A stretch of 28,267 nucleotides of DNA, taken from the IMG/VR virus record IMGVR_UViG_3300017613_000821, positions 1 through 28,267 of that record. One strand, 5' to 3'. This document shows, one piece after another, positions 1 through 8,500 of the stretch (position 1 is the first letter of the stretch; the number at the start of each line of letters is the position of its first letter). The translations under genes were made by a program, and so were the position numbers. Under the pieces are notes generated by a model. It worked only from the letters and a program-made list of their open reading frames with translations. It was not told the origin of the DNA and searched no databases. The DNA is from a virus.

Positions 1-2175
1 AAAATTAGAAAGTAAACTTTGTTCCGCACTATCAGCAACATCCCCACGCTCATTAGTACCACCAAAATCCCATCCTTTAAGACCATCTACATTTTCTATC
101 AAATCTCCGTTTTCCATATTAGCAGAATTACCATCTTTAGCTAATGAAGTAGAATCCAATACTGTTCCTGCTCCTGATGGGGCTTTTTGAAGATGATATA
201 CTCCTACAAAATCACTATCCCAAACAGCTTGAGCGGCTGTAGTTCCTACCGTACCAACATAGGTATCATTATCTGATTGAAGCGAATCATAATATAATGT
301 TAATGCTGTTCCAGAAGACGGATAACTAGTCAATTTAGTATGAAGTACTGCTTTTTTATTTGACTCATTCCAATTTTCTATTTCAGTATATAAATCATTA
401 TCATTTTTATCCGCAATTCTTATCTTTAATTTATTTGATCCTAATTCTGTAAAAATATCATTCGTATTAAAATCTGTTATACCAGAAGCAGAAGTCAATG
501 AAATCAACAATGGAAAATTCACTAAATCTCCACTAGGAGAACCAGAAACATTTAGTGTAAAAGAATTAGCCCAAGGAGTCATAGAGTCTGATGAAGAAGA
601 ACTACTTGAAGAAACTGATTGACTAGATGAGCTTGACGATGAAGATACAGATGACGAAGATGAACTACTTGAAGATGAAATACTTGAAGATGATAATGAA
701 ATTGATGAGGAAGAAGAACTTGAACTCACCGATGAACTTGACGAAGATGACGAAGACGATTGACTAGAACTTGAACTTGATGAAGAAACTGATGAAGAAG
801 AGCTTGAGCTTGAAGAGCTTACAGAAGATGAGCTTACAGAAGATGAACTTACAGAAGAAGAAGATATAGAACTGGAAGAAGAAGAAACAGAACTTGAAGA
901 TGAACTCAAACTTGACGAAGATTCTGATGACGAAGATAATGAATTTTCAAGAATTTCATAATTTTGAGAATATCCAGTTATTGTACTAGCACTTCCAGCA
1001 TCTCTACTTGATAATGTATATAGATATCTCTTATCTCCAGTTTCACAAGTAATTGTTAAAGTATCTATTAATGTAGTTCTAGAAGCATCTGAATAAATTT
1101 TACAAGTTGCGGTTGTTCCATTTCTTTCAAATTTAAAATAAGTCAAAGCAATTGAAGATACAGCACCAAAGTCATATGTATCTGAATTATTATTACTCAT
1201 ATCACGCAATCTAATTATAAAAGAACCTGAATTTGGTCTATATAAATCTACAAATATACCATCATTCGCAGTATCCCAATCTACCCATGTTCCAATTGTA
1301 TCAGAAACACAACAAAGTACATCTTGTCCAGAATTAGTTCCTGCTGTAGTAATTTCAGCTTCAAATTCTATATCAAAATCGGCAAAGTAATTTACTCCGT
1401 AATCTTTATAAACATAACTAGTAGCATCTTGACGCATTGTATCAAAAGCCACTTTTGGAACTGTAACAGTTAAATCATTATTACCATCTACTTCTGTAAA
1501 TGTTAATAAATTCTCAAATGGAATATATGAATAAGAACTACTACTATTTGAAGAAGAACTACTACTATTTGAAGAAGAACTTGAAGAAGATGAAGCAAAT
1601 TGAATTTCGTAATTCCTAACCCTACCACTCAAAGTATCAGCAGGACTTGTTCCTGTATCATCTCTTGTAGCCAATACATATAAATACCTCTTTGCTCCAG
1701 TTTCACAAGTTACAGTAATAGTATCAATTAAAGAAGTCCTTGCAGAATCAGAATAAAACTGTACCGTTGCAGTTGTTCCATTTCTTTTAAAGGTACAGTA
1801 TATTATATTTGAAGTGCTTCCACCATCTACATAATCATCTTGATTATCAGTATTATAATCAGTTAAGAAAAAACTAAGATCATTATTTCTATTATAAGCC
1901 CAAACAACTATACCATCATTAGCATCTCGTATATCTTGATTAGTTCCAATTGTATTAGAAACACAACAAATTACTACATTTCCTTGAGCATCACCAGCAT
2001 CAATTTTGACTTCAAAATCTATATCAAAATCTATAAAATGACTTGCTCCAAAATCATAATAAACATAAGCAATATCATCTCTACGTGTAGAAGTAAAAGC
2101 CGCTGATGGTACTGAAATATTAAATGTTCCATTACCTGAAACTTCGGTATATGTGGTTAAATTTTCTATTGCCAT
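1..2175 (-). CDS. Poly-serine tail fibre/adhesin protein with duplicated beta domain (C-terminus outside window)
   Basis: The frame is open from an ATG at 2175 to the left edge (725 codons), so the C-terminus is missing. It begins MAIENLTTYTEVSGNG. Residues about 1-192 and 214-413 are two copies of one beta-rich domain sharing motifs such as ENL-T-TEV, DFDI-FE, CCVS-TIGT and SLIDTITVTCETG-KRYLY. A short Ser/Asn linker (about 193-213) joins them. Residues about 415-530 are almost pure serine. The region after it resembles DUF2341 followed by a LamG-like concanavalin fold (KIRIADKND, EIENWN, LTLYYDSL, GVYHL). Such domains bind or surround polysaccharides in secreted bacterial proteins. Position after other fibre genes suggests a receptor-binding role at the tail; this is inference. 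The ribosome binding site is weak, and only 15 bases separate it from the preceding stop, so coupling is likely. Confidence 0.8.
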   Translation of the reverse strand, partial: MAIENLTTYTEVSGNGTFNISVPSAAFTSTRRDDIAYVYYDFGASHFIDFDIDFEVKIDAGDAQGNVVICCVSNTIGTNQDIRDANDGIVVWAYNRNNDLSFFLTDYNTDNQDDYVDGGSTSNIIYCTFKRNGTTATVQFYSDSARTSLIDTITVTCETGAKRYLYVLATRDDTGTSPADTLSGRVRNYEIQFASSSSSSSSNSSSSSSNSSSSYSYIPFENLLTFTEVDGNNDLTVTVPKVAFDTMRQDATSYVYKDYGVNYFADFDIEFEAEITTAGTNSGQDVLCCVSDTIGTWVDWDTANDGIFVDLYRPNSGSFIIRLRDMSNNNSDTYDFGAVSSIALTYFKFERNGTTATCKIYSDASRTTLIDTLTITCETGDKRYLYTLSSRDAGSASTITGYSQNYEILENSLSSSSESSSSLSSSSSSVSSSSSSISSSSVSSSSVSSSSVSSSSSSSSSSVSSSSSSSSQSSSSSSSSSSVSSSSSSSSISLSSSSISSSSSSSSSSVSSSSSSSSQSVSSSSSSSSDSMTPWANSFTLNVSGSPSGDLVNFPLLISLTSASGITDFNTNDIFTELGSNKLKIRIADKNDNDLYTEIENWNESNKKAVLHTKLTSYPSSGTALTLYYDSLQSDNDTYVGTVGTTAAQAVWDSDFVGVYHLQKAPSGAGTVLDSTSLAKDGNSANMENGDLIENVDGLKGWDFGGTNERGDVADSAEQSLLSNF
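585..930 (-). repeat. Poly-serine linker repeat in the partial fibre gene
   Basis: Low-complexity DNA encoding about 115 residues that are nearly all Ser, with scattered Val, Ile, Leu, Gln and Glu. It separates the duplicated beta domains from the DUF2341/LamG-like region. Confidence 0.85.
940..2175 (-). repeat. Tandem duplication of a ~195-residue domain
   Basis: Two copies lie at about 2175-1600 and 1534-940, separated by a short Ser/Asn linker. Similarity persists at DNA level: near-identical stretches such as ggttgttccatttctt and ccagtttcacaagt occur at equivalent places in both copies, pointing to duplication within the gene. Confidence 0.8.
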
Positions 2176-2190
2176 TTTACTATAATTGCC

Positions 2191-3000
2191 TTATCCTATA
2201 ATTGTTACTTGATAACTGTCTAATTCAGCTACCTCTACTACTGTTCTCCTGTTACTTATTGACTTTACGGTACTAGGTACAATTACTTCTCCTTTAGGTA
2301 CTTTCATTAATTGTACTATGGGCCATTCGTTTAAAAGATCATGTTTAATATTACTAACGTAGTTATCTCCAGAAGGACTCCACCCACCAGAAGCGATTAA
2401 TGTTGAAAACATATCAGCGGCAGAAGCATCTAGTGTAACTGTAGATCCACTCAAAGCTCCTTGATACATCTTATTTATAAGTAGATTACTAACGACTTTA
2501 TTGTAGTCATTATTATTATCACAATGCACTACTGGTTGAAGATTATGGGGATCTTCTGTAGGCACAGGTATATCTATATGGTTACTCCATTTGTAGGCTA
2601 GAGCATTACTTATAAGTTTATTCTTCTTATCTTTTTCTCCAGCCGTTTGACCAGTAGCGGTTTCATCCACAGAAGGTAACGGTGGATATACATCTACGGG
2701 ATCTATTGACCCTCCTACTATTCCAGCCTTATACCATTCCAATCTGAATTTTTGAGAATACTCATACCCACCTTCGACTTCCCATTTATCTCCTACCCAA
2801 AATTCAAAGAAACCATCTGCATTTGTTTTTAAGTTGGCTACGCTAGTTGTAGTGATAGCTCCAGTAGAAGGATTCCTATAAATACTTGCTTCTATAGATC
2901 CTATGCCAGTTCCATCCGATAGATAAAACCGTATTTCCACATTATCTAATGGAGTTCCCTCCTCATCAACTATGTATTGCCAATAGTGATATCTTGCCAT
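2191..3000 (-). CDS. Tail fibre-associated beta-sandwich protein without a serine linker
   Basis: A 269-residue protein starting MARYHYWQYIVDEEG. Residues about 1-90 look like a transthyretin/carboxypeptidase-regulatory-type beta-sandwich (VDEEGTPLDNVEIRFYLSDG, then TNADGFFEFWVG), a pattern found at the base of phage fibre proteins. Residues about 95-150 are polar and linker-like (ATGQTAGEKDKKNK). The remainder is beta-rich. The start has a good ribosome binding site (GGGAG, about 7 bases upstream) and a T4-type late promoter box lies 36 bases upstream. It is the only complete large protein of the adhesin region without poly-serine. It may be a connector or short fibre; the exact role is not recognised. 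Confidence 0.65.
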   Translation of the reverse strand: MARYHYWQYIVDEEGTPLDNVEIRFYLSDGTGIGSIEASIYRNPSTGAITTTSVANLKTNADGFFEFWVGDKWEVEGGYEYSQKFRLEWYKAGIVGGSIDPVDVYPPLPSVDETATGQTAGEKDKKNKLISNALAYKWSNHIDIPVPTEDPHNLQPVVHCDNNNDYNKVVSNLLINKMYQGALSGSTVTLDASAADMFSTLIASGGWSPSGDNYVSNIKHDLLNEWPIVQLMKVPKGEVIVPSTVKSISNRRTVVEVAELDSYQVTIIG

Positions 3001-3035
3001 TATTTTACTCCCTTAAAAAATTATACTTTCTTATA

Positions 3036-3043
3036 TATTTATA
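3036..3043 (-). promoter_or_regulatory. T4-type late promoter box TATAAATA
   Basis: The gap between two fibre genes reads TATAAATA on the minus strand, the -10-like element used by T4-class phage late sigma factors. It is 36 bases upstream of the 269-residue fibre gene, leaving room for a leader carrying GGGAG. Confidence 0.6.
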
Positions 3044-3047
3044 CAAA

Positions 3048-4979
3048 TTAAGCGATAGAACTTATTGAACTTGAACTTTCGCTATGACTAGAGCTTGAAG
3101 ACGAAACGGAAGTTGAAGATATAGAGCTTGAAGAACTTGATACGCTAAACGATGAGGAAGAAGAGGACGAAAAACTTGAACTGGACAATGAAAATGAAGA
3201 AGAGCTTGACGATGTTGAACTGGTACTCTTACTTGACGATGAAGAACTAAAAGAAACCGATGAAGAAGATGAGCTAACTGATGAAGAAGATGATACGCTG
3301 GAGCTTGAAGAGCTTACACTTGAGGAACTTGCACTTATTGATGAAGATGAAGACGATTCACTAGAACTGGAAGAACTTAACGAAGTAGAAGAAGATGAAA
3401 TCGAAGAGCTTGAACTTGAAGTCGAAGAACTTGAGCTTGAAGATTCAGAACTTGAAGATTCAGAACTTGAAGAAAAACTCACAGAACTTGAACTGGTACT
3501 CTTACTGGAACTTGAAGAAGATACACTTGAGCTTGATTCTGAAAAACTAGAGCTTGAGACAGATGAAGATGACGAAGAACTTGACGAAGACTTCGATGAC
3601 TCACTAGAACTCGACTCACTTTCAGAGCTTGACGATGTTGAAGAGTAACTTGAAGAGCTTGACGATATTGAAGAAGAAGAAGATGAAGATACACTAAAGC
3701 TTGAGCTTGAAGATACGCTGGAGCTTGAACTTGATCCAGACGATTGACTGGAGCTTGAGCTTGAGATACTGAAACTTGAACTGGACGAAGAACTTGAAGC
3801 AGTAGGAACAAGTTTTTCTATTCCATAATTAAACACTACTCTTGCTGTCTCTGGTTTATACAATTCAGAGCATTTAGAGTAGAAAAGCAATTCATCATTT
3901 ATATTAAAAATACCTACTTCCCTTATAGTTAAACCTTCTCCCCAAGGAACTATAAAATCAAGAAAATAACTACCATCATTTTCATAAATTCTCCAATAGC
4001 TACCGCTAGCTGTAGGAGACTCAAGATCATTACTAGTGAAAGGATTCCATTCAGCAGGAGCCGATCCTACTGGAGATTCACCGTCACCAACTTTCCAATA
4101 TCCAAGGTTTGGGCCTATACCCATACTCATAATATCTTCTTCTTCTTGTGAAAGATATATAACATTTCTTTCTAGATAAATAAAATGAGCAGTTCCAATA
4201 ACAGGATAATCAAATTCTATTCTTACATTATCAGCATCTTCAATATATATTTCACTTGGAAAAATATGATTCCTACAATCATCATAAACTTGTACTAACA
4301 AAAAATATGTATTCATATCATGTTCAATATTCCATGTGCTAGCTTCTACAGTTTGTTCAAAAATCAAATCTGATCTTCTTAGAAAAGCCGCACCAACTAA
4401 GCATGGCTCTATACTTGCGCTTGAAGAAGAAGTTGAAGAAGATGAGCTTGAATAGGAACTCAATGAACTGCTACTTGAACTCAATGAACTGCTACTTGAA
4501 CTAGAACTCAATGAAGAAGAACTTGAACTTACACTAGACGAACTTGAGCTTGAAGAAGAACTTGTAGAACTAGAACTTGTACTTGTACTACTTGAACTTG
4601 AATATGATGTTCCTTCATGTTGAATTTCAATCAATGCTACATAACCAGATGGGCCAAAGGTTTGCATTTCATAATTTAATAAAGTTAGATCCCCACCTGT
4701 AGGAATTACTGTAAGCGTATTTGGAGAAACACCAGTACTAACAGAAGTTCCACCAGGTACTCCATTTATTTTATAATTAATTCCTATTTTAAATGGCATA
4801 TTAAATGTCGTTCTAATTGCTCTGACATCCATCCCAATTGACCATGAACCTTTTGGTTTAAAATGTTGCTGAACACCAACTGCATCGAACTCCCATCTAG
4901 GGCCAGCAGGATTCCACGCAATTCCACCACCACTTGGAGTCCAAAATCTAGGATCTGTTATTGATTGCCATATTGCCAT
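3048..4979 (-). CDS. Poly-serine tail fibre protein ending in a long serine tail
   Basis: A 643-residue protein. Residues 1-124 (MAIWQSITDPRFW) form a beta-rich N-terminal domain. A first Ser block spans about 125-186. Residues about 187-390 hold two recognisable fibre modules. One (STWNIEHDMNTYFLLVQVYD, then a PVIGTAHFIYL strand) also occurs in the 1882-residue tail protein. The other (GYWKVGDGESP, YWRIYEND, GLTIREVGIFN, SELYKPE) resembles N-terminal modules of phage tail fibres. Residues about 392-643 are almost all serine and the protein then stops, ending SSISSIA, with no C-terminal domain. An AAGGAAA ribosome binding site precedes the ATG. It may be a fibre whose tip is supplied by another polypeptide, or one shortened by repeat loss; neither can be decided here. 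Confidence 0.75.
   Translation of the reverse strand: MAIWQSITDPRFWTPSGGGIAWNPAGPRWEFDAVGVQQHFKPKGSWSIGMDVRAIRTTFNMPFKIGINYKINGVPGGTSVSTGVSPNTLTVIPTGGDLTLLNYEMQTFGPSGYVALIEIQHEGTSYSSSSSTSTSSSSTSSSSSSSSSSVSSSSSSLSSSSSSSSLSSSSSSLSSYSSSSSSTSSSSASIEPCLVGAAFLRRSDLIFEQTVEASTWNIEHDMNTYFLLVQVYDDCRNHIFPSEIYIEDADNVRIEFDYPVIGTAHFIYLERNVIYLSQEEEDIMSMGIGPNLGYWKVGDGESPVGSAPAEWNPFTSNDLESPTASGSYWRIYENDGSYFLDFIVPWGEGLTIREVGIFNINDELLFYSKCSELYKPETARVVFNYGIEKLVPTASSSSSSSSFSISSSSSSQSSGSSSSSSVSSSSSFSVSSSSSSSISSSSSSYSSTSSSSESESSSSESSKSSSSSSSSSSVSSSSFSESSSSVSSSSSSKSTSSSSVSFSSSSESSSSESSSSSSSTSSSSSSISSSSTSLSSSSSSESSSSSSISASSSSVSSSSSSVSSSSSVSSSSSSVSFSSSSSSKSTSSTSSSSSSFSLSSSSFSSSSSSSFSVSSSSSSISSTSVSSSSSSHSESSSSISSIA
3050..3805 (-). 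repeat. C-terminal poly-serine tract, about 250 codons
   Basis: The longest serine tract in the window. Single Val, Ile, Phe, Thr, Lys, Glu, Tyr or Leu residues interrupt runs of mostly 4-8 Ser. Serine codons alternate between the TCN and AGY families. Confidence 0.9.
4415..4605 (-). repeat. Internal poly-serine linker of the 643-residue fibre
   Basis: About 62 codons of Ser with scattered Thr, Leu, Val and Tyr, joining the N-terminal domain to the middle fibre modules. Confidence 0.88.
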
Positions 4980-4991
4980 AATTTTCCTTAA

Positions 4992-5252
4992 TTACTGATT
5001 AACACAATCATCAGGCCAGCTTATTATCATTACTTCATTTGATGAGTCATTTATATTACAAGGCCAAGTTTTACATTCCACTAAATCCCAATCTGGACAA
5101 GCAGAACTTGTACTACTAGAAGAAGACGAAAAAGAAGTCGATGAAGAAGATGACGATTGACATTCGGCTATAGGCCCATTGTATTCAAAGGAATCTTCTT
5201 CTAATACTTCCAATGTATCAATGTCTATTTTTATGTGGTTATAAATTTTCAT
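4992..5252 (-). CDS. Small Cys-containing protein with a short serine linker
   Basis: An 86-residue protein in three parts. Residues 1-31 (MKIYNHIKIDIDTLEVLEED, ending YNGPIAEC) form a compact domain. Residues about 32-50 are a Ser/Thr/Phe linker. Residues about 51-86 contain four more cysteines (C52, C60, C65, C83), suggesting disulfides or a metal site. It sits between the Cys-cluster gene and the 643-residue fibre, so a tail-associated role is plausible but unproven. The late-promoter box begins only 13 bases upstream of the ATG and no Shine-Dalgarno sequence is visible, so a transcript from that promoter would be almost leaderless for this gene. Function not recognised. Confidence 0.65.
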   Translation of the reverse strand: MKIYNHIKIDIDTLEVLEEDSFEYNGPIAECQSSSSSSTSFSSSSSSTSSACPDWDLVECKTWPCNINDSSNEVMIISWPDDCVNQ

Positions 5253-5264
5253 TATTATCTAGTA

Positions 5265-5272
5265 TATTTATA
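5265..5272 (-). promoter_or_regulatory. T4-type late promoter box TATAAATA
   Basis: The minus strand reads TATAAATATACTAG in the only real gap between the small Cys-cluster gene and the fibre genes. It would give the adhesin genes their own late transcript. Confidence 0.6.
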
Positions 5273-5289
5273 TATTTTTTTTAGTATTT

Positions 5290-5526
5290 CTAAACAATCT
5301 CCTTTAAATATTGACAAGGGGTACTTGGAACAAATTTTTTACCAAGTCTAAGAATATCCAAAAATAGAAAACAACATCTACCACATCTACTACACTCTCC
5401 TATTATCTTCCCATCTTCAAGGTAATATGAACAACTGTTTGTAGGTCTTCCAGTCCATTTTTCAATGGGATATAATTCACATATTAACGGTCTATTTTCA
5501 TAAATACTACATTCATACTTCGGCAT
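5290..5526 (-). CDS. YkgJ-like Cys-cluster protein with circularly permuted motif order
   Basis: A 78-residue protein. YkgJ/UPF0153 proteins, thought to bind Zn or Fe, normally read CxxCGxCC, then CxxL, then CxIYexRPxxCxxyP toward the C-terminus. Here the C-terminal half comes first: residues 6-20 are CSIYENRPLICELYP. CSRCGRCC follows at 45-52 and CQYL at 71-74, and the protein ends four residues later. Joining its C-terminus to its N-terminus would restore the usual order, so it reads as a circular permutation. The start is supported by AGGAG about 9 bases upstream. It lies between the giant tail protein and the fibre genes. Metal binding is inferred from the family; its role in the phage is unknown. 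Confidence 0.7.
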   Translation of the reverse strand: MPKYECSIYENRPLICELYPIEKWTGRPTNSCSYYLEDGKIIGECSRCGRCCFLFLDILRLGKKFVPSTPCQYLKEIV

Positions 5527-5538
5527 AAACTAATACTC

Positions 5539-8500
5539 CTAACCGTAAAACTCTATGTTAGTTACTGTATAAGCACTACCTTCTCCACTTCCTACTTGTA
5601 ATTCTTTTATATCTGCACCTTGAAATGTTATATCAACCTCATCTCCTGATGTGTAGTCAGATATAATAAAAAGAGCAACTGAATTTGAATCTCGTAGTCT
5701 CAGATATGTAGGAGATCCCACAGTATGTGTTACACGAATCTTAGTTGGTCTAAATCCTTCAACCCAAGTTCCAAGTTCATCTAACCAGCAATACTCACCA
5801 CCTTTACCTCCTTCGCTATCCCATACTGAGCCGCTCCATGATCCAAAAATAGTAGTCCAATAAGTATTATCAAAATACGCTTGCCATGAAAAAGAAGTAG
5901 AACTACTGCTTACCGAAGTAGAACTACTGCTTACGGAACTAGAACTTATAGAAACGGAACTGGAGCTACTAGACGAAGAGCTTAAACTACTAGACGAAGA
6001 ACTTACACTTGAACTTGAGCTACTTGAACTGGACACACTTGAACTTGAAGAACTTACACTTGAACTTGACGAACTATCTTCTGTAAAGACAAACGTATCT
6101 AACCATCCTGTATCTTCTCCAACTGACTCTGAATAATCTTCATCATAAACCCAATATACTGAATCAGTACTTGATATATGATAACTTACTAATACCCAAT
6201 CAACAGTACCCGAAATTCGTGTTTGTAAAACATCATTAATATAAAATGATAACCAATCATAGTCTTCTTCACTTGATACCTTCCAATACCATGATAATTG
6301 CCCATCATATGGATGAACTAAATCTATTCTAGTAGATTGATCGAAACCAATAGCCCCACCTTGTAACGCTTCTATACCAGAATGTACAAAACTACTTTGT
6401 TTGAACCAATCTGCATCTCCTGAAAGGTTAAAATTTAATCCATCAAATGTAAGATCAGCAGAAGCAGAACTTGTGCTTGAACTTGATCCTGAACTTGAGC
6501 TTGAGCTTACTGAGCTTGAACTTGAGCTTACTGAGCTTGAACTACTGGACGAAGAAGATAGCGAACTTGAACTGGAACTTACCGAACTGGACGAAGATGA
6601 ACTTGAAGATAATGAACTACTGGATGAAGAAGAAGAAAAAGAAGAAGAACTTGAAGATAATGAACTACTGGACGAAGATGAACTTGAAGAAGTTGAACTA
6701 CTTAATGAACTACTAGATGAAGAAGAAGAAAAACTACTTAATGAACTACTGCTTGAAGAAGAAGAAAAAGAAGAAGAACTTGAAGATAATGAACTACTGG
6801 ACGAAGATGAACTTGAAGAAAGTGAACTACTTAATGAACTACTGGATAAAGAAGAAGAAGATAGTGAAGTACTAGAGCTTGATAAACTAAAATTTTGACT
6901 AATAAAAAATCTTGCCATTAGAAAATAATCTGGTTGATCAGTAAATAAAGATGGACTACCATCACCTATTTGATCACCAATATCATACATCCAACCATTA
7001 CTAGGGCCAACTAATGAATAAGTAATTTCAAGACCGTTTTTACAAGCATATCCTAAATAACTTATTCCTGCACTAACAGGGAAAGCATCCCCTGAAAAAT
7101 CTACATTTTGATTTAAAGTTTTAAGTCCTGTAGTTAAAGATATATCTTGAACCCATTTTTTATCTGTATATACGTCAGAGACACCATCTCTAGTAAAAGT
7201 AGAAATATCAACATCTCCAGCTACACCAACATATAATTGAATTTGAGTTACATATCCATCAGTCGGAACAGCTATGTTACTTCCAGGATCTCCATCTATT
7301 ACTATGTGGGTAGCACCTCCTGTATCTTGTGCTTGAAATGATGGAGTATAAGGATATCCGTACCAATATCCTGCATAAGAACTATAACTTGAAGAGCTTG
7401 AGCTTGAGCTTAATGAAGAAGAACTACTTGAAATACTACTTGAGCTTAATGAAGAAGAACTTGAGCTTAATGAAGAAGAACTTGAAGAAGATGAACTTGA
7501 TAACGAAGAAGAACTTGAACTGGACGAAGAACTTAATGAACTGGACGAAGAACTTAACGAACTGGATGAAGAACTTGAACTGATCGAACTGGATGAAGAA
7601 GATAGCGAACTACTACTTGAGCTTGAGCTTGACTCACTAGATGAACTACTTGAATCACTAGATGAACTACTACTACTCAATGACGAAGAACTTGAACTGG
7701 AGCTTGAGCTTAATGAAGAAGAACTACTTGAAATACTTGACGAACTAAGTGAACTACTTGATGAACTTGAACTACTGGAACTTGATGAACTTACCGAAGA
7801 ACTCGATGAACTTACCGAAGAACTTGATGAGCTAGACAAAGCCGCTTTTAACACAAAAACACCAGCGATTTTTCCACAGCTTCCACCTTCTGGCCCATCA
7901 GTCAAGAAACGCTCATCAATCACAGGACTAGTATTATTATGATATACTTTGATATACATCGAAGTAGAAAATCCATCTAAGCTTGCAACATCTTGAAGAA
8001 GATATCCATAACTATAACTATACTCATGAAACATTATATCAGTATCTAAGAAGGTTATATAATTAACTCTGGAACCCATACAAAAAATCATTGGTAAATC
8101 TGCATTTATATGGTTGTAATATCCAGTCCATATTCCATCATACCAGTTATCAGGATCAACATTATAATTAACACCATAAACCGTATCAATTGGAGTAGTT
8201 TGATTTACATTTTCACATGCGACATATCCTAGCACAGTTCCATCGTCAGGGCCAAATACCCAATCTACATTAATTTCATCGTTTGTCCTTGAAACTATTC
8301 CGCTTTCTAATAAATATCCAGTCCAATGATATATACTTCTGTATGTCCTATCATTTACACCAATCGAAAAAATCGGTGTTAATTTATTACCTCCTAATTC
8401 AACTTTATCTATCTCCAAAGGAACATCTGGATCATCTGCTCTAGCAGAAATCGCAACAATTACTGCTCTATCACCATTCCCACCGACAGCCGATGGAACA

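Noticed and set aside
585-930. CRISPR array, suggested by the regular repeats
   Set aside because: The repeats are codon-phase serine units without spacers of fixed length and lie inside an open frame.
3479-3811. Minus-strand frame rich in Gln, Ala, Leu and Val
   Set aside because: A shifted reading of the serine repeat in the 643-residue fibre gene.
6401-6898. Plus-strand acidic frame rich in Glu-Leu repeats
   Set aside because: It is the complement of poly-serine block 3; GAACTT hexamers read as Glu-Leu. It has no ribosome binding site and all real genes run the other way.
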